A DNA stretch of 64,000 nucleotides from Phycicoccus sp. HDW14 (GCF_011383005.1 NZ_CP049935.1:496001-560000), one strand, 5' to 3'. Counted from the first letter of the stretch, positions 46,468 to 58,162 are shown. The notes: generated from the letters alone by a model not told the origin. Translations and numbers: made by a program.

Positions 46468-46746
46468 GTGCCCCGCTCGAACCGTCGCCGCCGCGACCTC
46501 GAGGCGCGTCCGCTGGCGGGCTCGACCGAGGTGGCCACCGAGCAGTGGCGTGGCCGGCCCTGGCACGTGCGACGCCTCACCGGTGCGACCTCCAGCCGCG
46601 AGTACCGCTGCCCGGGCTGCCACCAGGGCATCCCCGTGGGCACGCCGCACGTCGTCGCCTGGCCGGCCTCGGGGGTCGGCGGGGTCGAGGAGCGCCGGCA
46701 CTGGCACACCCGCTGCTGGGCCGCGCGCGGCGCCGCCCGCCCCTGA
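46468..46746 (+). CDS. Small basic protein with zinc-ribbon-like Cys/His sites
   Basis: 92 residues. A basic N-terminus (RSNRRRRDLEARP) is followed by EYRCPGCHQGIPVGTPHVV and RRHWHTRCWAARG, a C-x-x-C plus H/C pattern that could bind zinc. Similar small proteins are widespread in Actinobacteria without known function. GTG at 46468 directly after GGAGGG, 15 bases from the FAD gene, and probably cotranscribed with it. Confidence 0.7.
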   Translation: MPRSNRRRRDLEARPLAGSTEVATEQWRGRPWHVRRLTGATSSREYRCPGCHQGIPVGTPHVVAWPASGVGGVEERRHWHTRCWAARGAARP

Positions 46747-46759
46747 GCGCCACCCGGCG

Positions 46760-48028
46760 TCAGGCGTGCTGCTGGCGCGGGACGAGGACCTCCTCGTAGA
46801 TGAGCAGCAGCCCGGCCGCGACGGGGATGGCCAGCAGGGCACCGAGGATGCCGAGCAGCGCACCACCGGCCAGGGCCGCGATGATCGTCACCGTGCCGGG
46901 CACCGAGACCGTGCGCTGCATGACCCGCGGGGCGATGACGTAGTTCTCGATCTGCTGGTACACGACGTAGTACACGAGCAGGATCAGCGCCTTGCGCGGC
47001 TCGTCGAAGAACGCGACGACGCACACGAGCGAGGCGCCGAGCGTCGCACCGACCATCGGGACGAGCCCGAGCAGGCCGACGCTCACGGCGAGCACCGCGG
47101 CGTACGGCACGCCGACGATGGTCATGACCAGCCACGACATGCAGGCGTTGAGCGTCGCGATGGCCACCTGCCCGATGGCGTAGGAGCCGACCCGGCGCAT
47201 GATCTCCTCCGACAGCGAGGCCACGCGCGGGCGCCGGCTCGCCGGCACGAGGGCGTACGCGGCGTGCTTGACGCGGGGGAGGGAGGCGAGCAGGTAGAGG
47301 GTGAGCACGAGGACCGTGAGGACCTGGAAGACGCCCGAGAGCACCGCACGGCCGGCGCCGAGCAGCCCGCCGAGCACCCCCTCGATGAAGGTCTGGTCCC
47401 CGAGCCGGGCGGTGAGCTCGGTGCGGGCCCGGTCGATGACCTCGTAGTGCTGGTCGAGCTCGCGCACCCACCGGGCGTTGAGCAGGTCGCCGACGTACTG
47501 CGGGGCCTGCTGCACGAGGGCGCCGCCCTGGTCGACGACCGGCGGGACGACGAGGAAGCCGAGGACGACGAAGGCGAGGATGAGGCCCGAGAAGACGAGG
47601 GTGACCGCGAGGCCCCGGGGCATCCGGCGGGCGGCCAGCCGGTCGACGACGGGGTTGAGGGCCAGCGCGAGGAAGAACGAGACGAGCAGGAGCGTGATCG
47701 TCGTGGCGAGCCGGCCGAGGCTGGTCCACAGGCCGAACGCGAGCATCGCGCCGCTGGCGCCGAAGAAGCCGAGGTAGAACGGCGAGTGCCGGTTGAGGGG
47801 CTGCCCGGCGTCACCGAACGCGGCGTTCATCCCGGTGGGGCCGGTGCCGTCCGTCCCGGTCCCGGTGTGGCCGCCCGCGTCCGCGGCGCGGGGCTCGACG
47901 AGCTCGGCCTCGACGGCGGGGGCGCCGTCGGTGTCGAGGCGGTTGCTCTCCTCGAGCGCCGCCCGCTGGCGTCGGCGGAACTCGCCCCACCGCTCGACGG
48001 GTCCCCACAGCGTCGCCAGCCTCACCAC
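46760..48028 (-). CDS. AI-2E family membrane transporter
   Basis: 422 residues. A 90-residue polar N-terminal tail precedes about eight membrane segments of the AI-2E/PerM family (FFLALALNPVVDRLA; LGLVPMVGATLG; YVVYQQIENYVIAPRVMQ). Family members are varied (Na+/H+ antiport, export); autoinducer export is shown only for a few. GTG start at 48028 (a second GTG follows directly) with GGAGG upstream, inside a hairpin arm. It follows ccr on the same strand by 64 bases. Confidence 0.87.
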   Translation of the reverse strand: MVRLATLWGPVERWGEFRRRQRAALEESNRLDTDGAPAVEAELVEPRAADAGGHTGTGTDGTGPTGMNAAFGDAGQPLNRHSPFYLGFFGASGAMLAFGLWTSLGRLATTITLLLVSFFLALALNPVVDRLAARRMPRGLAVTLVFSGLILAFVVLGFLVVPPVVDQGGALVQQAPQYVGDLLNARWVRELDQHYEVIDRARTELTARLGDQTFIEGVLGGLLGAGRAVLSGVFQVLTVLVLTLYLLASLPRVKHAAYALVPASRRPRVASLSEEIMRRVGSYAIGQVAIATLNACMSWLVMTIVGVPYAAVLAVSVGLLGLVPMVGATLGASLVCVVAFFDEPRKALILLVYYVVYQQIENYVIAPRVMQRTVSVPGTVTIIAALAGGALLGILGALLAIPVAAGLLLIYEEVLVPRQQHA

Positions 48029-48031
48029 ACA

Positions 48032-48070
48032 CCTCCGGCCCTCACCCTAGTGGCGGGTGGGGGCCGGAGG
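48032..48070 (-). promoter_or_regulatory. Hairpin between ccr and the AI-2E gene covering the ribosome-binding site
   Basis: CCTCCGGCCC (48032-48041) is the perfect complement of GGGCCGGAGG (48061-48070). On the minus strand the downstream arm carries GGAGG, the ribosome-binding site of the AI-2E gene, 5 bases from its GTG. The structure may end ccr transcripts, hide the site, or both. Confidence 0.5.
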
Positions 48071-48092
48071 ACGGCGGTACGGCCGGTGTGGC

Positions 48093-49432
48093 TCAGGCGT
48101 CGCGGAACCGGTTGATCTCGGTCTCGAAGCGCGCCCGCTTCTCGGTGTCGGTGACGCCGAGCCCGGCCTCGGGGGCGAGGGTGAGCACGCCGACCTTGCC
48201 CTGGTGGGCGTTGCGGTGCACGTCGAGCGCGGCCTGCCCGACCTCCTCGAGGCGGTAGGTCTTCGACAGGGTCGGGTGGACGATGCCGCGGTCGACGAGG
48301 TCGTTGGCCTCCCACGCCTCGCGGTAGTTCGCGAAGTGCGAGCTGACGATGCGCTTGAGGTTCATCCAGAGGTAGCGGTTGTCGTACTCGTGCATGTAGC
48401 CCGACGTCGAGGCGCAGGTGACGATCGTGCCGCCCTTGCGCGCGACGTAGACGCTCGCGCCGAAGGTCTCGCGGCCCGGGTGCTCGAAGACGATGTCGAC
48501 GTCGTGCCCGCCGGTCAGCTCGCGGATCTTCTTGCCGAGGCGCTGCCACTCCTTGGGGTCCTGCGCCGTGCCCTCGTCGTTCCAGAACCGGTAGCCCTCG
48601 GCCGAGCGGTCGATGATCAGCTCGGCGCCCATGGCCCGGCAGATCGCGGCCTTCTCGGGGAGGAGACGACGCAGATGGGGGTCGCGCCGCCGGCGAGGGC
48701 CATCTGGGTGGCGTAGGAACCGAGGCCGCCGGAGGCGCCCCAGACGAGTACGCGGTCGCCGAGCTTCATCTGCGCGCCGTGGTGGCTGACGAGCTGGCGG
48801 TAGGCGGTCGAGTTGACGAGGCCGGGGGAGGCGGCCTCCTCCCACGACAGGTGGGTGGGCTTCGGCATCAGCTGGTTGGCCTTGACGATCGCCAGCTCGG
48901 CGAGGCCGCCGAAGTTGGTCTCGAAGCCCCAGATCCGCTGCTGCGGGTCCATCATCGTGTCGTCGTGGCCCTCGGCGTCCTCGAGCTCGACCGACAGGCA
49001 GTGCGCGACGACCTCGGTGCCGGGCTTCCACTTCGTGACGCCGGGGCCGGTGCGCAGGACGACGCCCGCGAGGTCGGAGCCGACGACGTGGTAGGGCAGG
49101 TCGTGGCGCTTGGCGAACTCCGAGGTGCGGCCGTAGCGCTCGAGGAACCCGAACGTCGAGACGGGCTCGAAGATCGAGGTCCACACGGTGTTGTAGTTGA
49201 TGGCGCTGGCCATGACGGCGACGAGCGCCTCGCCGGGCGCGAGCTCGGGGACGGGCACCTCGTCGATGTGGAGGGACCGGCGCGGGTCCTTCTCCTTCGT
49301 CGGGAGGCCCTCGAACATCGCGACCTCGTCCTTGTGGACGGTGGCGCCCCGGTAGGACCCGGGCACGGCCAGGCCGGCGTAGGTCTCGGGGCTGCGGTCA
49401 CCGGAGAGGATGGCCTCGCGGATCTGGTCCAT
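48093..49432 (-). CDS. ccr: Crotonyl-CoA carboxylase/reductase (frameshifted)
   Basis: 446 residues after repair. NADPH-dependent reductive carboxylation of crotonyl-CoA to ethylmalonyl-CoA, the key step of the ethylmalonyl-CoA pathway. An MDR-family enzyme with the Ccr-specific long N-terminus (HIDEVPVPELAPGEALVAVM; ASAINYNTVWTSIFEP), the NADPH loop VWGASGGLGSYATQMAL, and DIVFEHPGRETFG with the conserved carboxylase-site Glu/His. ATG at 49432 has AAGGAG 10 bases upstream. The break is at the G4 run 48657-48660; one base restores CVVSSPEKAAICRAMG. It is divergent from the GH15 gene. Confidence 0.94.
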
Positions 49433-49505
49433 GGGGTCGTGCTCCTTCGGCGGGGCTGGGGGGGACAACTTCCCGAGAACCTAGTGGCCGTCCCTACCCG
49501 CCGGT

Positions 49506-49523
49506 ACTGCCTGAGACGGCAGT
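49506..49523. promoter_or_regulatory. Inverted repeat in the ccr promoter region
   Basis: ACTGCC-tgagac-GGCAGT is a perfect 6-bp-arm palindrome, 74 bases upstream of the ccr start in the divergent ccr/GH15 gap. A second short palindrome, GGGTGACCC, is a few bases further on. It is an operator candidate on position and symmetry only. Confidence 0.35.
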
Positions 49524-49586
49524 CACGGGTGACCCTGCTCACGGAGGACCGGGACGCCGACGACGGTGCCGGGATACCGTTCCGGG

Positions 49587-50890
49587 GTGAGTCCCGCCAC
49601 CGTGAGCCGCCGCGGCCTGCTGCTGGCCGGTGGGGGCGTCGTGGCGGGGGCGGCGCCGTCGGGCTGGTCGCCCTCGACCGTGCGCGGCACGTCGAGGTGC
49701 CCCTCTACAGCGAGACCGTCGCCTTCGCGGCGCCGGGGGTGCGCCGGCTCGTGCCGGCCGGGGGCATCGAGGAGCTCGTGCCGGGCACCCGTGTGCTGCA
49801 GGCAGGTCCGTACCGCTCCCGGCTCGTCGAGGACGAGCAGGCGTGGCTCGAGGGCTGCGCGCCGTGGGTCGGCAGGGTGCGCGACGACGGCCTGCTGCGG
49901 TCCGCGCTGCTCGACCTGCGGGCGCTGAGCGACGGCCTGCCCGTCGCCGTCGCGGGGTGGAGCCCGCGGTGGCGCTACGCCTGGCCGCGCGACGTCGCGT
50001 TCGTCGCGTCGGCGCTGGCCCGCCTCGGTCGCCCGGACGAGGCCGTGGCCCAGCTCTCCTTCCTCGCCCGTGTCCAGCGGCCCGACGGGTGGTTCGAGGC
50101 CCGCTACGACGGGTGGACCGGCCGCGCGCCGGACGAGCGGATGCCCCAGCTCGACGGGTCCGGCTGGGTCCTCTGGGCGGCGGCCCAGGTCGCGGCGCAC
50201 GCCCCCGACCGCGCCGCGGCCCTGCTCGCGCCGCTGCGCCCGATGCTCGTGCGCAGCGCCCGCCGCCTCCTCGCCTCCCGCGACCCCGGCACCGGGCTGC
50301 CCCCGCCGTCGTCCGACTACTGGGAGCTCGTCGAGGACCGCCTGACCCTCGGGACGGCGGCCGCCGTGCTCGCGGGGCTGCGCTCGGCCACCGACGCGCT
50401 GTTCCACGTCGGCGAGATGGCGCTGCGCGACCGCACGGCCGCCGCCGCCGAGCATCTGGCCGAGCAGGTGCGCGAGCACTTCGGACCGCTCGGCTACCCC
50501 CGGCTGCTCGGCAGCCGCGTGCCCGACGCCGCCGTCACCTTCCTCGTCGCGCCCATCGGGGCGGCCGACGCGTCGCTCGACGTGCTCCAGGCCGTCGACC
50601 GGGCGCAGACGGCGATGGCCCGGCCGGCCGGCGGGCTCGCGCCGGGAGCCGGCTGGAAGGACGACGGCATCAGCTGGACCCCCGAGACCGCCCTCTTCGC
50701 CGCCGCCTGGGCCGCCACCGGCTTCCGCACCAAGTCCGAGCACCTGCTCGACTGGCTGGGCCGGCACCGTACCGACGCGGGGTCGTTCCCCGAGAAGGTC
50801 CTCCACGACGGACGGCCGGCAGCCGTGGCACCGCTCGCCTGGACGGCGGCGCTCGTCGTCATCGCCCGGCACGAGACGGTGTCGACGTGA
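49587..50890 (+). CDS. Exported GH15-like glycoside hydrolase family protein (frameshifted in signal peptide)
   Basis: 434 residues after repair. The N-terminus has a twin-arginine-type signal (VSRRGLLLAGGGVVAGGG). The catalytic region is an (alpha/alpha)6-barrel type with WSPRWRYAWPRDVAFVASALARLG, WFEARYDGWTG and SDYWELVEDRLTLGTAA, as in glucoamylase-like GH15 proteins. The break is at the G5 run 49646-49650; one G restores AGGGAVGLVALDRARHVEV. It overlaps the next membrane-protein gene by 4 bp. Substrate unknown; an extracytoplasmic alpha-glucan or glycoside is a guess from the family. Confidence 0.8.
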
Positions 50891-52894
50891 CCCGCTGCAG
50901 CGCACGGCTCCTCGCGCGGTGGGCCGGCGCCCTCCTCGTCCTCGGGATGTTCGCGGCGCTCGCCGCCGCCCCGGCCCGCGCGGAGGAGCCGGCCGCGGAC
51001 GTCGGGGAGCGGGTCCTCGTCGTCGGGGTCCCCGGCCTCTCGTGGTCCGACGTCGGCGAGACGAGCGTCCCCGTGCTGTGGCGGCTCGCCGGCGAGGGCG
51101 CCGTCGGCTCCCTCACCGTGCGCACCGTGAGGTCACGCACGTGCGAGGTCGACGGGTGGCTGACCCTCTCCGCCGGGCGGCGGGCCGCCGACGCCCCGGG
51201 GCCCTGCCGGGAACCGGGCACCGTCGTGGACGGCCGGGTCGCCGGCTGGGACCGGTACCTCGCAGCGGCCGCCGCGGCCTCCTACGGGGCCCACCCCGGC
51301 ACGCTCGCCGAGCGGCTCGACGCCGTGGGCGCGTGCGTCTCCGCCGACGGGGACGCCGCGGCCGTCGGCGCCGCGGACCCGCAGGGCCGGGTGACGGAGG
51401 CGCAGGACTGCGCCGTCGAGCTGCGCAGCGTCGCCCCGCTCCCCGTCGGCGCCCGACGCGCCGAGGCCCTGCGCGCCCTCAACCGCGAGCTCTCCCGCAT
51501 CGTGTCCGACCCGGGGTCGCGAGGGCGGCGGCTGCTCGTGGCGGGGCTCGCCGACGGCGAGGGTCCGGTCCGGCCGCGGGCCGTCGTCCTCGTCGGCCAG
51601 GGCGTCGAGCGCGGGGTGCTCACCTCGCCCTCGACGCGCCAGCCCGGGCTCGTGCAGCTCCAGGACCTCACGGCCTCCCTCCTCGCCGGGGCCGGGGTCG
51701 ACGACGCCGGGCTCACCGGCCGACCCGTCGTCGTCGAGCCCGACGACCGCCCGGTCGCCGACCGGGTCGCGGACCGGGTGGGCTTCGAGTCGCGGTCCGC
51801 GACGCTGCGGGACCTCAGTCCCCAGGTCACCGGCTGGCTCGCGGCGGCCTTCGCCCTCTGGTGCGTCGGGGTCGGTGTGGCGTGGTGGCGCCGGCCGGGC
51901 GTCCGGGTCCCGGGGACGCTCGCGGCGGCGGGGGTCGCGATCGCCGCCGTGCCCAGCGCGACGTTCGTCGCCAACCTCGTCCCCTGGTGGCACGCCGGCT
52001 GGCCGGGTGCGGCCTTCACCGGGGTCCTCGTGGTCGTCGTCGCGGGGATGACGGGCGCCGCGCTGCTCGCGGGCCGCCGGTGGCGGCACGGAGCGCTCGT
52101 GGTCGTCGCGGTGCTCACCCTGCTCGTGCTCGGTGGGGACGTCCTCACCGGGTCGGGTCTCCAGCTCGCGTCGGTGTTCGGGCAGAACCCGACCGTCGGC
52201 GGCCGGTTCTACGGCGTCGGCAACACCAGCTACGCCGTCCTCGGGGTCGCGGTGCTCACGGTCGTGGCCCTGCTCGCCGCGTGGCGTCGCCCGGGTCGCC
52301 GGTGGGCCGTGGCTCTCGCGGGTCTCGTGCTGCTCGCGACCACCGTCCTCGAGGGCCACCCGTCCTACGGAGCCGACTTCGGCGGCCCCCGGGGCTGCTC
52401 CTCGGGGCCTCGTCGTGCTCGCCTCGGCGGCCGGTCTGCGGCTGACCGTCGTTCGCGTCCTCGGCGCGGTCGCGGCGGTCGTCGTCGTCACGGGGTCGGT
52501 CGCCGTGCTCGACTGGCTCCGGGCGCCCGCGGCCCGCACCCACCTCGGCGAGTTCGTGCAGACGGTCGTCGACGGCGGGGCCGACGACGTCATCGGCCGC
52601 AAGCTCGCGCAGAACCTGACCAACCTCGGGTCGCCGCCCCTGCTGGCCATGGCGGCCGGGACGGCGCTGCTGGCCGTCCTCGCCTGGCGGCTCGGCCGCC
52701 GCCCGGACCCCGTCGGCGGGCGCGTCCTGCGCGGCACGGCGGTGCTCGCCCTCGCCGGGTTCGGCGTCAACGACTCGGGGCTGGTCATCCCGGCCTACGC
52801 GGCGCTCGTGCTCGTGCCGCTCCTCGTCGCGGCCGGGCCGGACCGGGGGGAGCAGGAGCCGCCCGCGGACGGCGCCGGGTCAGTGGGCGGCTGA
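50887..52894 (+). CDS. Large secreted/membrane protein, alkaline-phosphatase-like N-terminus and multi-pass C-terminus (two frameshifts)
   Basis: 669 residues after repair. A signal peptide (about 1-32, ending ARAEEP) is followed by an extracellular domain (about 35-305) beginning VLVVGVPGLSWSDVGE, the layout of alkaline-phosphatase-superfamily proteins. About nine membrane segments follow, with NPTVGGRFYGVGNTSYAV and SYGADFGGPPG between helices. Two breaks 20 bases apart need one base each (C5 at 52386-52390 and G4 at 52404-52407), giving GGPPGLLLGGLVVLASAAG. The GTG start overlaps the GH15 stop. I do not know its function; coupling suggests it works with the GH15-like protein at the cell surface. 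Confidence 0.72.
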
Positions 52895-53317
52895 GGCCGC
52901 CGGCTCCACGAGCTCGACGAGGATGCCGCGCGCGTCCTTGGGGTGGATGAAGTTGACCCGGCTGTCGCTCGTCCCGCGCTTCGGGGTCTCGTAGAGCAGC
53001 CGCATCCCGCGCTCGCGCAGGGTCGCGCAGACGGCGTCGAGGTCCTCGACCCGGTAGGCGAGCTGCTGGATGCCCTGCCCGCTGCGGTCGAGGAACTTCG
53101 CGATCGTCGACTCGGGGGAGAGCGGCGCCAGCAGCTGGATGCACGAGCCGGAGTCGCCGACGCCCATCATCGCCTCGCGCACGCCCTGCTCCTCGTTGCG
53201 CTCCTCGTGGAGCAGGCGCATGCCGTAGGTGGACTCGTAGAAGGCGATCGCCTCGTCGAGGTCCGGGACGGCGACGCCGACGTGGTCGATGGCGGTGAAG
53301 AGGTCGCTGGCGGTCAT
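52880..53317 (-). CDS. mce: Methylmalonyl-CoA epimerase
   Basis: 145 residues. Interconverts the two methylmalonyl-CoA epimers. Two vicinal-oxygen-chelate half-domains: FTAIDHVGVAVPDLDEAI with the metal His, SCIQLLAPLSPESTIAKFL, and GIQQLAYRVEDLDAVCATL, ending FIHPKDARGILVELVEP with the metal Glu. Divergent from the thiolase gene. Its 3' end overlaps the membrane-protein gene by 15 bp. It fits the same acyl-CoA route as Ccr and MeaA. Confidence 0.93.
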   Translation of the reverse strand: MTASDLFTAIDHVGVAVPDLDEAIAFYESTYGMRLLHEERNEEQGVREAMMGVGDSGSCIQLLAPLSPESTIAKFLDRSGQGIQQLAYRVEDLDAVCATLRERGMRLLYETPKRGTSDSRVNFIHPKDARGILVELVEPAASAAH

Positions 53318-53354
53318 GCGTCCAGCGTAGGAGCGTCGCGCACGGCGCCGCCGG

Positions 53355-53378
53355 GCACGGTGGTGAGCGTCACCGTGC
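53355..53378. promoter_or_regulatory. Palindrome between mce and the thiolase gene
   Basis: GCACGGTG-gtgagcgt-CACCGTGC has perfect 8-bp arms in the 136-base divergent gap. A TAGCAT -10 candidate for the thiolase lies about 33 bases downstream. An operator for both genes is inferred from symmetry and position. Confidence 0.45.
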
Positions 53379-53453
53379 GGTGGGGTCGGCAGCGCCCGGG
53401 AGCGCGGTCTAGCATCGTCAGGACCCCCCACGTCCAGACCCGGAGGCCCCCGC

Positions 53454-54649
<1,196 letters not shown>

Positions 54650-54653
<4 letters not shown>

Positions 54654-55642
54654 CCCCGCTGGCCGCGGCCCGCGACGTCGACGTCCCCTCCCTCGTCTCC
54701 GCGGCGCGGGAGGGGAACCCGCGCGCCGTCGCCCGCCTGATCTCGCTCGTCGAGGACGCCCACCCCGCCCTGCGCGAGGTGATGGCCGCCCTCGCCCCGG
54801 ACACCGGTCGCGCGCACGTCGTCGGCCTCACCGGCGCGCCGGGGGTCGGCAAGTCGACGACGACCAACGCCCTCGTCGCGGCGCTGCGGGCCCGCGGCGA
54901 CCGGGTCGGGGTGCTGGCGGTCGACCCGTCCTCACCCTTCTCCGGTGGCGCCCTCCTCGGCGACCGGATCCGGATGTCCGAGCACGCCGCCGACCCCGGC
55001 GTCTTCATCCGCTCGATGGCCTCGCGCGGGCACCTCGGCGGCCTGTCCTGGGCGGCCCCGCAGGCGCTGCGCGTGCTCGACGCGGCCGGCTGCGACGTCG
55101 TGCTGCTCGAGACCGTCGGGGTGGGCCAGAGCGAGGTCGAGGTGGCGGGCACCGCCGACACGACCGTCGTCCTCGTCGCACCGGGGATGGGCGACGGCAT
55201 CCAGGCGGCCAAGGCCGGCATCCTCGAGGTCGCCGACGTCCTGGCCGTCAACAAGGCCGACCGCGAGGGTGCCGCGCGCACCACCCGCGACCTGCGGCAC
55301 ATGGTGGGGATGGCCGAGCGGGACGGGGGCGGCTGGACCCCGCCGGTCGTGCGCACGGTCGCGACCTCGGGCGACGGGGTCGACGAGCTCCTCGAGGCCC
55401 TCGACGCCCACAGGGCGTGGCTCGGCGAGGACGGCCTGCGGGCCCGGCGGGTGCGGCGGGCCGCCGGCGAGGTCGAGGCCCTGGCCCTCGAGGCCCTGCG
55501 CGCCCGCGTGGGCTCGGTCGCCGGTGCCGACCGGCTCGAGGCGCTGGCCGCCGAGGTCGTCGACGGGCGCACCGACCCGTGGGCCGCGGCCGACCGCCTC
55601 GTCGAGGCCGTGGGGGAGGGCGTCAGCTCGTCGGGTCGGTGA
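54650..55642 (+). CDS. meaB: MeaB, GTPase chaperone of an adenosylcobalamin mutase (start uncertain)
   Basis: G3E-family GTPase that protects and reloads B12-dependent acyl-CoA mutases. Seen are Walker [51 protein letters not shown], the DxxG-region [14 protein letters not shown] and NKAD. The first standard start is GTG 54779, but this cuts off helices that read like MeaB further upstream ([20 protein letters not shown]). The frame stays open to a CTG at 54650 that overlaps the thiolase stop (CTGA). I give the longer form (330 residues); the start needs proof. Partner mutase is probably MeaA. Confidence 0.88.
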
Positions 55643-58162
55643 CCGGGGCCTCGGTGGCGTCGATCTCGTCGAACGGGATCGGGTCCGGCACACCGGCGGT
55701 GATCCGGCTGCCGTCGGCGCGCGTGCCCCCGGTCTGCGGACGGCGTCCGATCCGGCCGGCGATGCGTGGCCCCTGGTCGGGCAGCGCGACGACCACGGGC
55801 CGTCCCGGTGCGACCGAGTGCACGGCGCCGCGGACGGTGACCGGCACCGGGGCCTCGCCCGCCTCGACCTCGAAGGCCATCTCGGAGGCGGTGAGCCGCA
55901 CCCGGACCCGCGTGCCGCGCCAGGTGAGCCGGAAGGTCAGCGAGTCCCAGCCCTCGGGCAGGCGCGGGTCGAAGCGCAGGGTGCCGCGGTGGTCGCGCAT
56001 GCCTCCGAAGCCGCCGACGAGCGCCGCCCAGACGCCGCCGGCCGAGGCCACGTGCAGGCCGTCGACGGTGTTGTCGTGGAGGTTCGCGAGGTCGACGTAG
56101 AGCGCCTCGTGGAAGTACCGGAGGGCCACCTCGTGGTAGCCGACCTCGGCCGCGACGACCGACTGCACGACCGCCGAGAGCGTCGAGTCGCCGGTGGTGA
56201 TCGGGTCGTAGTACTCGAAGTCGGCGCGCTTCTCCTCGGCGGTGAAGCGGTCGCCCTGGAGGTAGAGGGCGAGGACGACGTCGGCCTGCTTGAGCACCTG
56301 GAACCGGTAGATGACGAGCGGGTGGTAGTGCAGCAGCAGGGGCCGGACCGACTCGGGTGTGCGGCTGAGGTCCCACACCTCGCGGTCGAGGAAGAAGTCG
56401 TCCTGCGGGTGGATGCCGAGGCCCTCGTCGAACGGGATGTGCATGCCGGTGGCGCACCGGGCCCACTCGAGCACCTCCTCGTCACCGATCTCGAGGGTGC
56501 GCGCGAGCCGTTCCCACTCCTCGGGTCGCACCGCCCGCACCCGCTCGACGGCCGCGACCGCCTGCTCGAGGTTGAGCCGGGCCATGACGTTGGTGAAGAG
56601 GTTGTTGTTGACGACCGTCGTGTACTCGTCCGGTCCGGTGACCCCGTGGATGTGGAAGCTCGGGGTGCCGTTGCTGCGCCAGAAGCCGAGGTCGGCGTAC
56701 ATCCGGGCCGTCTCGACGAGCATGGCCAACCCGTGGCGGACGAGGAAGTCGACGTCGTCGGTGGCCGCGAGGTACTGGGCGAGGGCATGCGCGACGTCGG
56801 CGTCGATGTGGACCTGCGCGGTGCCGGCGGCGTAGTAGGCCGAGGCCTCCTCGCCGTTGATGGTGCGCCACGGGAAGAGCGCACCACGCTGGGACATCTC
56901 GCGCGCCCGGTCGCGGGCCGCGGGCAGCATCTGGCTGCGGAACAGCAGGAGGTTGCGGGCCGCCCACGGCTGCGTGTACGTGAGGAACGGCGCGACGTAG
57001 ACCTCGCTGTCCCAGAAGTAGTGCCCTCGTAGCCCGACCCGGTGACGCCCTTGGCGGGCACCCCCTGCCGGTCGGCGCGGGCGCTGGCCTGGGCGAGGGA
57101 GAAGAGGTTGTAGCGCACCGCCTGCTGCACGGCGTCGGCGTGCTCGTCGCCCGTGGACACCTCGACGTCGCTGGACTCCCAGAACCGGTCGAACCACGCG
57201 CGCTGCTCGGCGTGGTGCTCGGCGACGGCGTGCCGGCCGGCGCGGTCGAGGGTGCGCTCGCAGCGGTCGGCCAGCTCGCGCACCGGCAGGCTCCGGGACG
57301 TGTGGTAGGCCACGAGCTTCTCGATGCGCAGGGTGTGGCCCTCGCGCGCCTCGACCCGGAAGACGGCCTTGGCGAGGTCGTCGTCGTCGCGGACGACCAT
57401 CTCCAGCGGGTCCTCGATCTCGACGCGGTGGTCGGCGGTGACGGCCACGGTCATCCCCGAGTTCGCGCACCGGTAGCCCAGGGCGAGGCGGCGCTCGTCG
57501 GCCTGGTGTAGCCGGGGGAGCAGGACGCGGGACTCGAAGGCGCCGGCCTTGCGCGGGTCGACCATCGAGACCTTCGGGTGCGGCTCGTGGTACTCGTCCT
57601 CGCCGTCCTGGCGGTTGAGCAGCTGCGAGGAGACGACGACCGGGGCGTCGCCGGCGAGCATCGTCACCTCGAGGGTCAGCACCGCGAGGTGGCGCTCGGT
57701 CATCGACACCATGCGGGTCGAGTCGACCTGCACGCGCTTGCCCGACGGCGTGCGCCACACGAGCGAGCGCCGCAGGACGCCGTCGCGCAGGTCGAGGCTG
57801 CGCTCGTAGGACTCGAGGTCGGCCTGCCCGAGGACGAGCGGCTCGTCGTCGACGTAGACCTTCATCAGCTTGGCGTCCGGCACGTTGACGATGGTCTGGC
57901 CGGTGCGGGCGAACCCGTAGGCGGCCTCGGCGTGCCGGATCGGCCAGGTCTCGTGGAACCCGTTGACGTAGGTGCCGTGCTCGTGGACCTCGCGGCCCTC
58001 CTCGGGGTTGGCGCGCATCCCGATGTAGCCGTTGGCCACGGCGAAGAGGGTCTCGGTGACGCCGAGGTCGCCGTCGTCGGGCGTGCACTCGACGAGGCGC
58101 CAGAGGTCGGCGGGGAAGCGGGTGCGGTCGAGGGGGTCGGGTCCGGTGGCCGTCGTCCTCAC
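55623..58162 (-). CDS. Glycoside hydrolase family 65 disaccharide phosphorylase (frameshifted)
   Basis: 846 residues after repair. Domain order is an N-terminal beta-sandwich (VTETLFAVANGYIGMRANPEEG), a linker, a catalytic (alpha/alpha)6 barrel (GHYFWDSEVYVAPFLTYTQP; FPWRTINGEEAS with the catalytic Glu; HIHGVTGPDEYT) and a C-terminal sheet domain. GH65 enzymes phosphorolyse trehalose, maltose or kojibiose to beta-glucose 1-phosphate. The break is at the C3 run 57024-57026; one base restores GSGYEGHYFWDS. The GTG start at 58162 overlaps the HAD gene, which supplies the next step. Disaccharide specificity is open. Confidence 0.9.

Noticed and set aside
43819..46866. A 1015-codon minus-strand frame opposite the FAD/GcvT gene
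   Set aside because: Low-complexity Gly/Arg/Val/Asp composition typical of antisense frames in GC-rich genes; the plus strand holds a fully recognisable enzyme.
49630..52950. A 1106-codon plus-strand frame spanning GH15 and the membrane protein
   Set aside because: The first part is Arg/Ala-rich nonsense in the wrong frame of GH15; only the stretch from 50887 is real.
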